This document shows, piece after piece, positions 7,951 to 16,884 of a stretch of DNA of 33,418 nucleotides (positions within the stretch are counted from its first letter, which is position 1; every line of letters starts with the position of its first letter). Below the pieces are notes generated by a model. The model did not search any database and was not told the origin of the DNA. It saw nothing but the letters and a program-made list of their open reading frames with translations. The stretch is taken from the IMG/VR virus record IMGVR_UViG_3300039412_000579, positions 1 to 33,418 of that record. One strand, 5' to 3'. The DNA comes from a virus. A program made the translations under genes and the position numbers.

Positions 7951-10263
7951 CTAAACATAGGCTAAAGGACCACCAACAATACCAGTAACTGACCAGGTAG
8001 TATTAGCAACACGACAACGAATAGTTATACAGTCATAGCGATTAAGTGAAGAAACAGATCCGCCAACACCAATCGTCGTAGATACATTACCAATCTGAAT
8101 ATTCTGACCCGCATTTTGTGCAATAGTCCAACCTGCTGCACTTTCACCCATAATCTGAATCTCGTCACCAATGTTTGCTAATAAAGGTAATGTAAAGGTA
8201 GTAAGACCAACATTTGTATTGATATACCCATGTGAATTTACCATAGGTACGGCAGCATTTACTTCACGAGTCCAGAATAAACCACCAAGAGGCATAGAAC
8301 CTAATTTGCCTGTATTATCAACAATAACGGCTTCGACAACAGCACCAACTGTTTCAGAATATATACCAGCAACATAGCAAGCTGTTTGAGTACCAACTTG
8401 ACCAATACGAACAACATCGCTTTCACCGACAACACCAGTATTGCTGCCAAGAATGACATTATTGCTTTCAGCACCGACATAATTACTACCAGCACTGGTA
8501 CCAATAAGGCAATTGTTCTGACCAGTTAAAAGTTGATATGCTGCTGAACTTCCTATTATGCAATTATCTACAGAAGTGCTTAAAAATTGGCCAGCATAAC
8601 TACCAATTATAACATTTCTTATAGAAGGACCAATATTGCAATTAGCTAAAGCGGAAGCACCAATGACTACAGAAGCTGAAATATTATCAGTAAGAATACC
8701 AGCACTGTTACCAACAAAGGTAAGATGGCCATTTGCTGAAGTAGCAAGGGAAGCTAATGATTGATAACCAATTGCTACCAATCCATTAATAGTCTGATTA
8801 TCATGCAAAGAACCATCACCAACGGCGACGCAAGTACCTGCTGTAGTCATTAAAGTTCCAGCTGTATAACCAATCAAAGTATTGGCAGAGCCTGATGTTA
8901 ATGATGCTCCGGTTCCATCACCAAAACAACATGAATTATTAGATGTTAACGTAAAGTTACCAGCACCATTGCCAACAAAAATATTAGTTCGTGGCATTGG
9001 CCCATAATTATGAATATAAGGATCATAATTAAATGTTATAACACCAACATGGCTACTATTATCAGTATCAGGAAGATTAATGTTACCATGTAGTGCATCA
9101 TAACCAATACCAGAAACTGAATTACCAACTCGTTCTTGTGTTGCATTATTTATAGTAAGTAATGGATCAATAGTATTACTTACATCAAATACAATTTGCC
9201 CAACATCCCATACACCATTACCAATTAAAGCATTGCCGCCAGCAACTGTTATTACTGCATTAAAAAGACCTGAACTTAATGAAGAATTATTATTGATTCC
9301 CGTAGTATGAATATAAGAACTATTAAAAAGTGCACAACTTGCTGTATCGCTTATATTAAGTTCAATATTCTCTAAAGAACAATTCTCAAAATAGGTAATA
9401 CTATTATCAATAAGATCAATGGTTGGTACTACAAAAGCAGCAGGCGTTATAACAGTATCATTCAATTTAACAAAAGCATTATTCTTAACATAGAGACTGC
9501 CAATAGCACAAGAAGCTATAGTAGCCGTTGTATCATTTTGAATGATAACTCTATTACCAACTTCACAGTTAATTAAAGAAAAAGTAGTAGTACCAATAGC
9601 ATTCAGTTTTTTACCAAATGATGAATTAGTAGCTGAAAAAGTAGCATTATTAATAGTTATCATGCCATTAAAAGAACTATTAATACACTGCATATCATTA
9701 TTAAGATAGGTCGTTAATAGATCATCAACATTATTGGCTACCGTGCTATTTACAATATCTACTTTTACAGAGCCTGAAATATTATAAATACCACGATTTG
9801 TACCAGTAGAAATATCACCACAATTGATTATTGTTATCTGTGAAGGAGTTAACCAATTAAGTATATTAAACAGAAAACCATCAAGAACAACATTCACTAA
9901 ACAACTATCAAGATAAAAGGAAGCAGTACCTGCTGCATTGCTATCAATAATCTCTGTATCAGATTGGAGAGTAACATTTGTTATTTTACAAAGACCGGTT
10001 AATGGTGGTGTATGAGTACCAACAATAACCACTAAACTTGCATCAGTACCTGTTAAAACAATATTATCATAAAGAACTAGATCTTCAGTGTAGGTACCAG
10101 GCCTTACTTCTACTATGGCAGGCAACGTGCCAGCATGTGCTATATTAACTGCATTAGCGGCATCGAGCGCCATTTGTATTGTAGTATAAGGCGTACCAGG
10201 TATCATTTGGTCAACAATATATCTGCTTATCGCATAGACATTTGTTGCATCCTGTAATATCAT
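7951..10263 (-). CDS. Large tail spike, paralogue of the 592-aa spike
   Basis: A 770-aa protein with the same architecture as the neighbour at 6164-7942: N-terminal VYAISRYIV and TPYTTIQMALDAANA, RPGTYTEDLVLYDNIVLTG and a beta-helix to about residue 330; a Gly/Asn repeat zone about 440-620 (NSCCFGDGTG, NTLIGYTAG, VAVGDGSLHDN, NCIIGSSAAY, NVILGSNTG); and the terminal IGDEIQIMGESAAGWTIAQ, then STTIGVGG module. The beta-helix is longer than in its neighbour. The two genes are 8 nt apart and look like a tandem duplication followed by divergence. It is probably a receptor-binding or capsule-interacting spike. Confidence 0.8.
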   Translation of the reverse strand: MILQDATNVYAISRYIVDQMIPGTPYTTIQMALDAANAVNIAHAGTLPAIVEVRPGTYTEDLVLYDNIVLTGTDASLVVIVGTHTPPLTGLCKITNVTLQSDTEIIDSNAAGTASFYLDSCLVNVVLDGFLFNILNWLTPSQITIINCGDISTGTNRGIYNISGSVKVDIVNSTVANNVDDLLTTYLNNDMQCINSSFNGMITINNATFSATNSSFGKKLNAIGTTTFSLINCEVGNRVIIQNDTTATIASCAIGSLYVKNNAFVKLNDTVITPAAFVVPTIDLIDNSITYFENCSLENIELNISDTASCALFNSSYIHTTGINNNSSLSSGLFNAVITVAGGNALIGNGVWDVGQIVFDVSNTIDPLLTINNATQERVGNSVSGIGYDALHGNINLPDTDNSSHVGVITFNYDPYIHNYGPMPRTNIFVGNGAGNFTLTSNNSCCFGDGTGASLTSGSANTLIGYTAGTLMTTAGTCVAVGDGSLHDNQTINGLVAIGYQSLASLATSANGHLTFVGNSAGILTDNISASVVIGASALANCNIGPSIRNVIIGSYAGQFLSTSVDNCIIGSSAAYQLLTGQNNCLIGTSAGSNYVGAESNNVILGSNTGVVGESDVVRIGQVGTQTACYVAGIYSETVGAVVEAVIVDNTGKLGSMPLGGLFWTREVNAAVPMVNSHGYINTNVGLTTFTLPLLANIGDEIQIMGESAAGWTIAQNAGQNIQIGNVSTTIGVGGSVSSLNRYDCITIRCRVANTTWSVTGIVGGPLAYV

Positions 10264-10311
10264 TCTTCTCCTTTAAACGCCATAGTAGAAGAAGGCGCAA
10301 AGTTATATCAA

Positions 10312-10683
10312 TTATACGGGAGCAGGCATTCCAATAAGAGAAACAGCCTTCCAGGTTAAATTCGCCGTAATACAGACGAAAATAACGGTATCAGTAGGGT
10401 TTGTTGAACTCCAACTACCACCAACACCAACCGACGACGATAGATTGCCTATATGAACTGATTGTCCAATCCCTTGTGTTAATCGCCATGAAGATTCACC
10501 AGCAATAGCAAAAGCATCACCAATATTAGAGGCAACGGGAAGAACAAAGGTCTGTAAAGGAAGTCCACTATCAGGAATATAACCATAACCGACTACAACA
10601 TTGGTATTAAGGGCAGCAGTACGTATCCAGTTTAATCCAAGGCCACCACCGCCATTGCCACCTAATCTTATTACTTGTGACAT
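10312..10683 (-). CDS. Stand-alone copy of the spike C-terminal module
   Basis: A 123-aa protein that aligns over most of its length with the last ~110 residues of the two beta-helix spikes (GGLGLNWIRTAALN; FVLPVASNIGDAFAIAGES; WRLTQGIGQSVHIGN; SSSVGVGGSWSS; DTVIFVCITANLTWKAVSLIG). It carries a glycine-rich leader (RLGGNGGGGLGL) but no beta-helix. It could be an independent capping or trimerisation unit or an adaptor for the spikes. An alternative is the surviving 3' end of a once longer spike gene, though the good start and spacing argue for a working gene. Confidence 0.75.
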   Translation of the reverse strand: MSQVIRLGGNGGGGLGLNWIRTAALNTNVVVGYGYIPDSGLPLQTFVLPVASNIGDAFAIAGESSWRLTQGIGQSVHIGNLSSSVGVGGSWSSTNPTDTVIFVCITANLTWKAVSLIGMPAPV

Positions 10684-10692
10684 TATTATCCT

Positions 10693-11046
10693 TTAATGCT
10701 GGGAAGCATAGATGACGGTAACTGATACCTTACCAATAATGGCAGCAGTTATATCATCTTGTTTAACATAAATTGCTTCCATTTTTGGCTGCTCTAACGA
10801 TTCAGCATAATCAGACTTATTGGTTCCATAATCGTAAATAAACGCAGAATTAGCGGAGATATAATCTTGATCATTCACGCCATCATAAGAAATTCTAAGC
10901 GCAGTATTTGTATCATTAACTACTTTTAGCATACGAACTGGATTAGAAAAAGGTGCTCCAATTATTGCATAGTTAACACCAATACCACCAAAAGCTAATT
11001 GGCGTAAATTCTCAAAAGCTATCCTACGCGCACTTAGATGAGCCAT
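10693..11046 (-). CDS. Small phage structural protein near the fibres
   Basis: A 117-aa beta-rich protein (ARRIAFENLRQLAFGGIGVN, then YAIIGAPFSNPVRMLKVVND, DGVNDQDYISANSAFIYDYG, IYVKQDD, VSVTVIYASQ). It resembles small podovirus virion proteins that have the pattern 'PVR...N.TD......DG..D...I.A.S...D' and are found among tail genes. Its exact role is unknown. Its ATG overlaps the stop of the preceding 59-aa gene (TAATG), so translation is coupled. Confidence 0.65.
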   Translation of the reverse strand: MAHLSARRIAFENLRQLAFGGIGVNYAIIGAPFSNPVRMLKVVNDTNTALRISYDGVNDQDYISANSAFIYDYGTNKSDYAESLEQPKMEAIYVKQDDITAAIIGKVSVTVIYASQH

Positions 11047-11225
11047 TATTCCACCTCTTTAGGTTTCATATTCTCTGCTGATTTTGCAGCTAATTTATGG
11101 GCTTCTTGTAAGAATTCAAAGGCAGCATCAATAGCCTGTCCCCAAGTAGCCCCTAATGGCATATGAAAGCTGAACAAGCAGTCGTCTTTTTTGATTTCGA
11201 AAGTAACATATTGTTTCGTTTCCAT
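11046..11225 (-). CDS. Small 59-aa protein
   Basis: A 59-codon ORF: METKQYVTFEIKKDDCLFSF, then HMPLGATWGQAIDAAFEFLQ, then EAHKLAAKSAENMKPKEVE. AAGGA lies 7 nt before the ATG. A beta-hairpin-like start followed by a long amphipathic helix is likely. The stop codon overlaps the start of the next gene (TAATG), and a strong hairpin lies just upstream, both supporting a real gene. I do not recognise a family. Confidence 0.7.
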   Translation of the reverse strand: METKQYVTFEIKKDDCLFSFHMPLGATWGQAIDAAFEFLQEAHKLAAKSAENMKPKEVE

Positions 11226-11243
11226 ATTTATCCTTATTTAAAG

Positions 11244-11282
11244 CAGAGCTTCCTGGAAAAAATTGGAAACCAAGAAGCTCTG
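11244..11282 (-). terminator. Hairpin between large fibre and small genes
   Basis: On the - strand: CAGAGCTTC-TTGG, a 13-nt loop containing a T6 tract, then CCAG-GAAGCTCTG, followed by CTTTAAAT. The 9-bp base plus 3-4 more pairs makes it one of the strongest hairpins in the window. It lies between the stop of the 775-aa fibre and the 59-aa gene. It may be a terminator or an attenuator lowering expression of the distal fibre genes. Confidence 0.6.
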
Positions 11283-11295
11283 TCACATAGCCGAA

Positions 11296-13623
11296 TTAAT
11301 TCAATAACCAGAATGAAATGTAAACGGTATCACCAGCAGCAAAGTTGTTACCAGTACTATTTCTGAGGTTGACCACAAACGATCCACCACCAGCAACAAT
11401 ATAAGAACCATCAACACTAAATGCTGCATGGTTTCCGCTTGTATCAAGAACAACTGCACTAATAAGAAGTCCCGTTGCAGGTACAGCAATTGAGTTCGTT
11501 ACCGTCAATTGGGCAAGACCGGCTCCTGCAATTGCATCATTCGTTATTGCTATTCTTGCAACACGATGATTAGATGTTGCTGTCCAAACACCAGCACCAG
11601 CAACAACACCATTAACTGTATTAGGAATTGGTCGTACGTCACCATTAGAAGTGAAAGTTATACCACCACTCGCTGCAACAATATCAACACTTGTTGTACC
11701 AACAGCATTACCAAGAGTAATAGGACGAGCTGCAGCACCAGTACCAATATTGATTTGTTGAGCATTGGCATCATTCCCGATACTAATTGTACTTACGGAG
11801 TTAATAGCAAGAGGACCTGTTGCATCAAGAGTAAGTTCATCAAGACTGGTTAAAATAAGATCTCCGGTACCAGCTTGAATGAGAGTAGAAGAAGCAGCAG
11901 CAACAGAACCAACGGTAACGGTACTTGTCGCAAGAGAAACACCAAGATCAATCGTGTTCGTTCCTGCTGTTGAACCAATAGTTATGGTTGCATCAACAGC
12001 ACCAGCACCTATTTCAACAGAATTAATAGCTGCGTCATTGGCAATATTAACTATTTTATTGGAAGCACCACCAGCAAGATTAAGTACTTGAACACCAGCA
12101 GTTGCTATACCAGAAAGAATATTAACGGTAGAATTGGCTGCAGAAGCACCATTAGCTATAGAAACTGTCTGTGCTGCAACATTAATACCATTACCAACAG
12201 CGATATCATTACCAGTAACACCATTACCAATATTGATTGTCTTCTTACCATTGGTATTAGCAATATTGAGTATCATTGCAGCAGTAGAAGGTGCTATATT
12301 AATCGTTCCAACCTGCGCTCCCGTACCACCTATCGAAATTGTACCAGCAATCATTCCAGAACCAATGGAAACTGATCCGGCTGCTTGGGTATTACCGATA
12401 GCAATAACGTTCGCTCCTGTGCCACCTACGTTGATAGTTTCTACAACAGCTGCACCACCACCTATATTTATGGTCTTAACGGTAGCGGTAGTACCAACAT
12501 CAATAAGTCCAGTGCCAGAATCAAGCGCAATAGGACCATTAACGGCAGTAAGAGCAATACCAGCAGTTCCTGCTAATACGCGTACACCACCAGCTGCATT
12601 AGTTGCCTGTAAGTCAAGAGCAGTTGCCGAAGCAAGTCCTGCTTGTAGACGAACACCACCAAGTGTTGAAACCATACCAAGAGAATTGGCAGCAGTTCCA
12701 AGGGTATTAGAATAAAGTTGTGTCGCAGCAGCACCACCATTAGTTAATAAGGTGATTGCACCAGCAGCATTATTAGATGAAGTAAGACCAATAGAAGCAG
12801 CATCATTAATATCAAAATCACCAGTTACGGTAAAATCACCAACAACAGCAGTTGTTCCCGTAAGAGTAATAGTACCAGCGCCAGTTGCTTCTAAATCTAT
12901 GTCACCATTGGTAGCAGTCAGCGTAAATCCAGCAGTTCCTGCATCAACAGTAATACCACCAGCTACATTGGTAGAATCTAAATGAATTGCATTAGCAGTC
13001 GCAAGACCACCTTGAATAAGAACACCGCCAGCAGTTGCATCAATTTCTATAGCAGCTGCATTAGTACCAAGGGTATTTTGATAAAGCTGCTGAGCTAATA
13101 CACCACCGGTTGATTGTATAACAATAGAGTCTGCAGCATTATTAGTAGATCTAATTAAGGTAGATGCTGCATTGGTTAAATCAAAATCACCCGTAATAGC
13201 AACATTACCACCAACGGTAAAATCACCAGTTAAGTCAAAATTACCATTAAGAGTAGAATTACCAACGATAGTAGCAGCACCAGATGTTAAAGTGCCATTA
13301 ATATTAGCATTACCCGTTACAACATTAAGATCACCAAGTGCTATATTTATATCACCTGCTGTAACATCAATATCACCTGGATTTACCGTAAGATTAGCTA
13401 CTGGACCCAAAGCAGTAGGCGCTGTAGCCCAGGTAGAAACCCCCGCAACAACAGAAACCAAAATATAGGCTACATTTGTCCTTGTGTTAATCCATAATTG
13501 GCCAATTTCAGCCTGATCAGTACCAGCAGGATTACGTACTTGAATAATAGGATTAGCAGACTGTGTAGTCGTTGGCGCAGGATAGCCATAATTGGCATTT
13601 AGATGCGTCCGTTTCGTAGGCAT
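11296..13623 (-). CDS. Long tail fibre with NIG-type beta repeats
   Basis: 775 aa from the ATG at 13623, chosen because AAGGAG stands 5 nt upstream; the longer reading frame has no such site. The N-terminal anchor-like segment (AEIGQLWINTRTNVAYILVS) is shared with the 800-aa fibre. Residues about 95-150 are a ladder of short strands (GDIDVTAGDINIALGDLNVV). About 160-430 contains two long repeats, each with an NNAA(D/G)..-tract, Q-L-Y-x-NTLGT and a GTAG(F/I)xLTAxNG tract. About 440-640 is a dense run of TINIG / TISIGG / VSIANGA / VEIGAGA motifs. These patterns suggest a long trimeric beta-structured shaft. The C-terminus (about 690-775) is a globular beta domain (SFVVNLRNSTGNNFAAGDTV). Confidence 0.78.
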   Translation of the reverse strand: MPTKRTHLNANYGYPAPTTTQSANPIIQVRNPAGTDQAEIGQLWINTRTNVAYILVSVVAGVSTWATAPTALGPVANLTVNPGDIDVTAGDINIALGDLNVVTGNANINGTLTSGAATIVGNSTLNGNFDLTGDFTVGGNVAITGDFDLTNAASTLIRSTNNAADSIVIQSTGGVLAQQLYQNTLGTNAAAIEIDATAGGVLIQGGLATANAIHLDSTNVAGGITVDAGTAGFTLTATNGDIDLEATGAGTITLTGTTAVVGDFTVTGDFDINDAASIGLTSSNNAAGAITLLTNGGAAATQLYSNTLGTAANSLGMVSTLGGVRLQAGLASATALDLQATNAAGGVRVLAGTAGIALTAVNGPIALDSGTGLIDVGTTATVKTINIGGGAAVVETINVGGTGANVIAIGNTQAAGSVSIGSGMIAGTISIGGTGAQVGTINIAPSTAAMILNIANTNGKKTINIGNGVTGNDIAVGNGINVAAQTVSIANGASAANSTVNILSGIATAGVQVLNLAGGASNKIVNIANDAAINSVEIGAGAVDATITIGSTAGTNTIDLGVSLATSTVTVGSVAAASSTLIQAGTGDLILTSLDELTLDATGPLAINSVSTISIGNDANAQQINIGTGAAARPITLGNAVGTTSVDIVAASGGITFTSNGDVRPIPNTVNGVVAGAGVWTATSNHRVARIAITNDAIAGAGLAQLTVTNSIAVPATGLLISAVVLDTSGNHAAFSVDGSYIVAGGGSFVVNLRNSTGNNFAAGDTVYISFWLLN

Positions 13624-13773
13624 AACAACTCCTTCAATAAAATATAAGTAAATTTCGAATCCCCCAATCGTGCTAATACAAGTACAAAAAAACGAATAAT
13701 AACTAGGGACTTGTAATAAATCAGCTGTCATGTTAACATAGAGACAAGAAAAGAATTGATACAGGGAGAAATA
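13624..13773. promoter_or_regulatory. Divergent intergenic region with possible promoter and operator
   Basis: 150 nt separate the leftward fibre genes from the rightward two-gene island. On the + strand TTGTAA (13711-13716), a 17-nt spacer and TAACAT (13734-13739) make a plausible sigma-70 promoter (4/6 matches each). The perfect palindrome ATGTTAACAT (13730-13739) covers the -10. Since the first gene encodes a ribbon-helix-helix protein, autorepression at this palindrome is a reasonable guess. No convincing - strand promoter is visible. Confidence 0.35.
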
Positions 13774-13953
13774 ATGGTAGTTAAAAAGCGTAAACAAATG
13801 TGTTTTGATATAGATCCACAGATACTTATAGAAATAAAAGTAATAGCAGCAAGAAGAAATATCTCTAAAAACCTATGGGTTCATAGAGCTCTAGTTGCTG
13901 CACTGAAAAAAGAACGGGAATACAATAAAAATGGCGATTTACTGCCAATGTAG
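13774..13953 (+). CDS. Ribbon-helix-helix DNA-binding protein
   Basis: A 59-aa protein starting at the ATG at 13774, with AGGGAGA upstream. It has the Arc/CopG-type layout: a short N-terminal beta strand (KQMCFDID), helix A (PQILIEIKVIAARR), a turn (NIS), and helix B (KNLWVHRALVAALKKERE), then a short tail. Such proteins dimerise through the strand, which contacts the DNA major groove, and usually repress their own operon. It is transcribed against the surrounding late genes, with a palindrome over the candidate promoter. It could be an antitoxin-like or phage regulatory protein. Confidence 0.75.
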   Translation: MVVKKRKQMCFDIDPQILIEIKVIAARRNISKNLWVHRALVAALKKEREYNKNGDLLPM

Positions 13954-13961
13954 GAATTACT

Positions 13962-14201
13962 ATGAGAATGAGTGAGGAAGAATTTTCCAGAGATGTCTGG
14001 TTATTAATAAAAATTGTATTTTGGATCAGTATCTTTTCATGGTTTTGGTCTGAAGTTTTCTACCCGCTCGCAACCTGCAATATCTATTTTCAAATATTCT
14101 TGGGTATAACGATCTGCGCAATAATATTTACCCTTGAAAGCTGGTTATTAGATCAAGCAATCAAAGGTATACGAAAATCATGGGATGATAAAGATAATTA
14201 A
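13962..14201 (+). CDS. Two-TM membrane protein paired with the RHH gene
   Basis: A 79-aa protein with two hydrophobic segments, about 12-34 (VWLLIKIVFWISIFSWFWSE) and about 42-63 (YFQIFLGITICAIIFTLESW), and a charged C-terminus (GIRKSWDDKDN). The ATG has AGGAA upstream and lies 8 nt after the RHH gene, so the two form a transcription unit. Its last 4 nt overlap the end of the convergent ejection-protein gene. Holin, superinfection-exclusion protein or membrane toxin are all possible; the sequence does not decide. Confidence 0.65.
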   Translation: MRMSEEEFSRDVWLLIKIVFWISIFSWFWSEVFYPLATCNIYFQIFLGITICAIIFTLESWLLDQAIKGIRKSWDDKDN

Positions 14202-15601
14202 ATCCTATCTAAGATTTCATATTTTCCCTGCTGTAATTCTTGTTTCTGAGCTTTGTTAAATTCTGCCACTTCTTCTGGATATTCCTTGTTTAAATAATCA
14301 TTCATCTGTTTTATTATTTTATTAGCTGCATTAACATTATTTGCCGCTGCGGCATTACCTAGTTCTCCATATAATTTCATCAATGTAGGACTCTTCACTG
14401 CTGTGGCTATCGATTTTATAACTGGTTTAGCGACCAATGCTGCACCACCGCCTACCAATGCCATAGGCAAATTAGCAACCGATGAACGTCCAAGTATAGT
14501 ATTCAATAGGTTACTTCCCATACGCTGCAAATTTATATTTTTGTCGAGCCATTCTATAAATGGTGTTGATTGTTTAACCGCTCGATAAATCTCGTTACCC
14601 TTTAAAAGATCGCCTAAACCAGGTTCAACATCTTTAGCAGCTGTTCCAATATCCTCATAGATTGATTTTACCATTTCAGAAACAGCATGTTGACCTTGAG
14701 AAGATAACTTACCATTTTGATACCAAGCATTGAGTTGTTCTTTCATGTTCCATAATTTAGCGGCATTAACTTTGCCTTTGAATGGCTGAACAACTCCTCG
14801 AACCAAATCAATAATTTCTTGTAATACCTTTCTATCCGGACCAACGGATTCGCCAAGCATTTTCTCTAAATTATCTAAATGTTCAGTGAGTTTTGGTACT
14901 CCAATATCAACAGTTTCAGCAATCTTCTTTCCAGAATTAAGAAATTGAGAAGCAGCAGTCTCAGCTATTGGTCCTAACATCGATGCTGCCATAACACCAC
15001 TCAATCCTGCTACCTCTTGAACAATCGGACTAAAATTCATTTTCTTGGCGCCAATTTTTAAAGATGCTCCTATTCCGGATGCAACTGCTTTTCTTGCTAA
15101 TGAAGCACCTTTAATGCCAGGAATCGGGAATAATTGGCCACCAAGATAATCTGCAAATGTATTAGCTAATTCTTGAACAGTATTTGTTGGTTCAAGATAT
15201 TTTTTACCTATTGCAGGTTCAATCATTTCTTTTTTTATCTTTTCGGATGATGGAAATGATTGAGCTGCTTGTAATTCTTTCTCACTTGGTTGTTCCATCC
15301 CAAATACACCACGAATACCGGTACCAATATATTGCGCTAAATTTTCTAAAGAATGTGGTACGCCTAAAGCTGATGCCACTCCTGTCGTAGCTATTTGTGC
15401 CGCTGTTTGACCAACTTTACTTAATCCTGTTGGTTCAACATAGTTTGCTTCGCGTTCTTCTATTCTTTTTTCGCGTTCAGATATTCGTTTAGCAGCACCT
15501 TTATTAATTCTCGTTTTTCTTTCGAAAATCGGTGATGTTTCTATAGGAGGTACTGGATTTATTTCTTCTCCTGGAAGTTTATCTAATATTTCATATGGCA
15601 T
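14198..15601 (-). CDS. Putative ejection (internal virion) protein
   Basis: 467 aa. Charged N-terminal helix region (KRISEREKRIEEREANY), then several hydrophobic or glycine/alanine-rich segments (about 65-85, 150-180, 195-215 and 375-400), e.g. VAGLSGVMAASMLGPIAETA. This is the composition of podovirus internal virion or ejection proteins that enter the host envelope during DNA injection. It follows two other proteins of similar type and comes after the tail-hub genes, the usual location. The protein begins MPYEILD and ends KYEILDRI. The assignment rests on composition and order; no family motif is recognised. Confidence 0.6.
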   Translation of the reverse strand: MPYEILDKLPGEEINPVPPIETSPIFERKTRINKGAAKRISEREKRIEEREANYVEPTGLSKVGQTAAQIATTGVASALGVPHSLENLAQYIGTGIRGVFGMEQPSEKELQAAQSFPSSEKIKKEMIEPAIGKKYLEPTNTVQELANTFADYLGGQLFPIPGIKGASLARKAVASGIGASLKIGAKKMNFSPIVQEVAGLSGVMAASMLGPIAETAASQFLNSGKKIAETVDIGVPKLTEHLDNLEKMLGESVGPDRKVLQEIIDLVRGVVQPFKGKVNAAKLWNMKEQLNAWYQNGKLSSQGQHAVSEMVKSIYEDIGTAAKDVEPGLGDLLKGNEIYRAVKQSTPFIEWLDKNINLQRMGSNLLNTILGRSSVANLPMALVGGGAALVAKPVIKSIATAVKSPTLMKLYGELGNAAAANNVNAANKIIKQMNDYLNKEYPEEVAEFNKAQKQELQQGKYEILDRI

Positions 15602-16874
15602 TTTTGCTTACCTCCTTCCAATTTATTCCATCACTTTCGAATAGTTTTCCACTAGAAGGATCTCGAAAATATTTTCCTTTGTAATCTGCTGCCTTTGGCT
15701 TTTCATCGACGCGTGAAATAACTTTATAATTACTATTTCCGTATTTTATTTTATCGGTAGATCCAAATGCTTCGGCCTCTTTAAAGATCTTATTTTTCAT
15801 ATCAGCGTAGATTTGGTCTTTTTTCTTGTCTGCAAGGGCTATAACTTGATCTTTTATATCATTAGGCCAAACATTTTTATTCTTTTTCAGAACTTCATCT
15901 AATGCCTCTTTTGAAGCCAATTTTGCCTTACCTAACTCTTTATACCATGTTCCAAGTATTTGTCGTCCTTCCTTGGAATTGATTAGCGTAGGCCATTTGT
16001 CGAGGAAGACCATAGCTTCCTGTTGAGTAACTCTGCCACCAAAAACCTGCCGCATATTCTCAAAAGCAGCAACTTTAGAAGCATTAGTAAACTGACTTTC
16101 TGGAGTCAGATAACCACTAAGATCTAAACCAACCTTATCCTTGAGGAATTGAACTGCTGAGGCAACATAAGGACTATTTAATTTATTTTGTTTATCAAAA
16201 TTCTCTATGATATTTAGTTGTTCATTCACTCTTTTTGCTGATTCTGCTTCTGTATTTATCTTTTCAACAAATGCATCATTCTGTTTTCTTATTTCATTTT
16301 GGTTTTTTACATTAAATTGATGTTCTTTCTGAGCCATAGCCCTATTTTTCATCAATATATCAATCGCGCCCTTTGATGCCTGTGGCGATATACCACCCGG
16401 CAATTTAAATGGTTTCTGAGGTATATTTATTTGTGTTTGTGGCTGTCCTGTTAATTCTGGAGCATTAAGCATATCTGCATAGGGAGCAACATCTGATTGC
16501 GGAACCGTTTGTTGAGTTCCTAATAGTTGTTCACGCGGTGTTGGTTGCTGTTGGCCAAGATTCGCAGCATTTTCATATGCCATAGCTTCCCGTGCATGTC
16601 GTGGTCCTGCTGCAATCTCTTTCCCAAAAGGAGAAGTAATAGCGTCAGGAAGACCTGCTAAAGCAGAAGCATATTGTTGTTGTTCCGGCGGTAATATTTT
16701 TTTCCATGCTTCTTCTCTTCGCCCTTGTTCTTGTCTTCTTAATAATTCTCTCATCTTAGCTTGAGTAAGCTGTTCCATTCCTTGTGCTACACCAGCACCC
16801 AATTCTGCAGCGCCAGTACCAATAGCTTCACCAATAGTTTGCCCTGCTGAACGTCCTTGATATATTTGAGGCAT
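15591..16874 (-). CDS. Putative ejection (internal virion) protein
   Basis: 427 aa, mostly helical. The N-terminus is Gly/Ala-rich (AGQTIGEAIGTGAAELGAGV), followed by a Gln-rich, low-complexity region (about 40-165) and a helical body (about 170-380) with long charged helices. The C-terminus has KGKYFRDPSSGKLFESDGINWKEVS. It overlaps the next gene by 11 nt, indicating translational coupling. Size, composition and place between the Q-rich virion protein and the 467-aa protein fit an internal head protein delivered with the genome. The family is not recognised. Confidence 0.6.
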   Translation of the reverse strand: MPQIYQGRSAGQTIGEAIGTGAAELGAGVAQGMEQLTQAKMRELLRRQEQGRREEAWKKILPPEQQQYASALAGLPDAITSPFGKEIAAGPRHAREAMAYENAANLGQQQPTPREQLLGTQQTVPQSDVAPYADMLNAPELTGQPQTQINIPQKPFKLPGGISPQASKGAIDILMKNRAMAQKEHQFNVKNQNEIRKQNDAFVEKINTEAESAKRVNEQLNIIENFDKQNKLNSPYVASAVQFLKDKVGLDLSGYLTPESQFTNASKVAAFENMRQVFGGRVTQQEAMVFLDKWPTLINSKEGRQILGTWYKELGKAKLASKEALDEVLKKNKNVWPNDIKDQVIALADKKKDQIYADMKNKIFKEAEAFGSTDKIKYGNSNYKVISRVDEKPKAADYKGKYFRDPSSGKLFESDGINWKEVSKNAI

Positions 16875-16884
16875 TATATCTCCT

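Noticed and set aside
12134-12715. Long + strand open frame opposite the 775-aa fibre
   Set aside because: It is the antisense of repetitive Ala/Thr/Gly codons, low in complexity (Pro/Ala/Val-rich), and lacks a ribosome-binding site. Many similar shadows lie opposite the other fibre genes.
13756-13773. TTG at 13756 as start of the RHH protein
   Set aside because: The AGGGAGA site lies between this TTG and the ATG at 13774, so the ATG is the likelier start.
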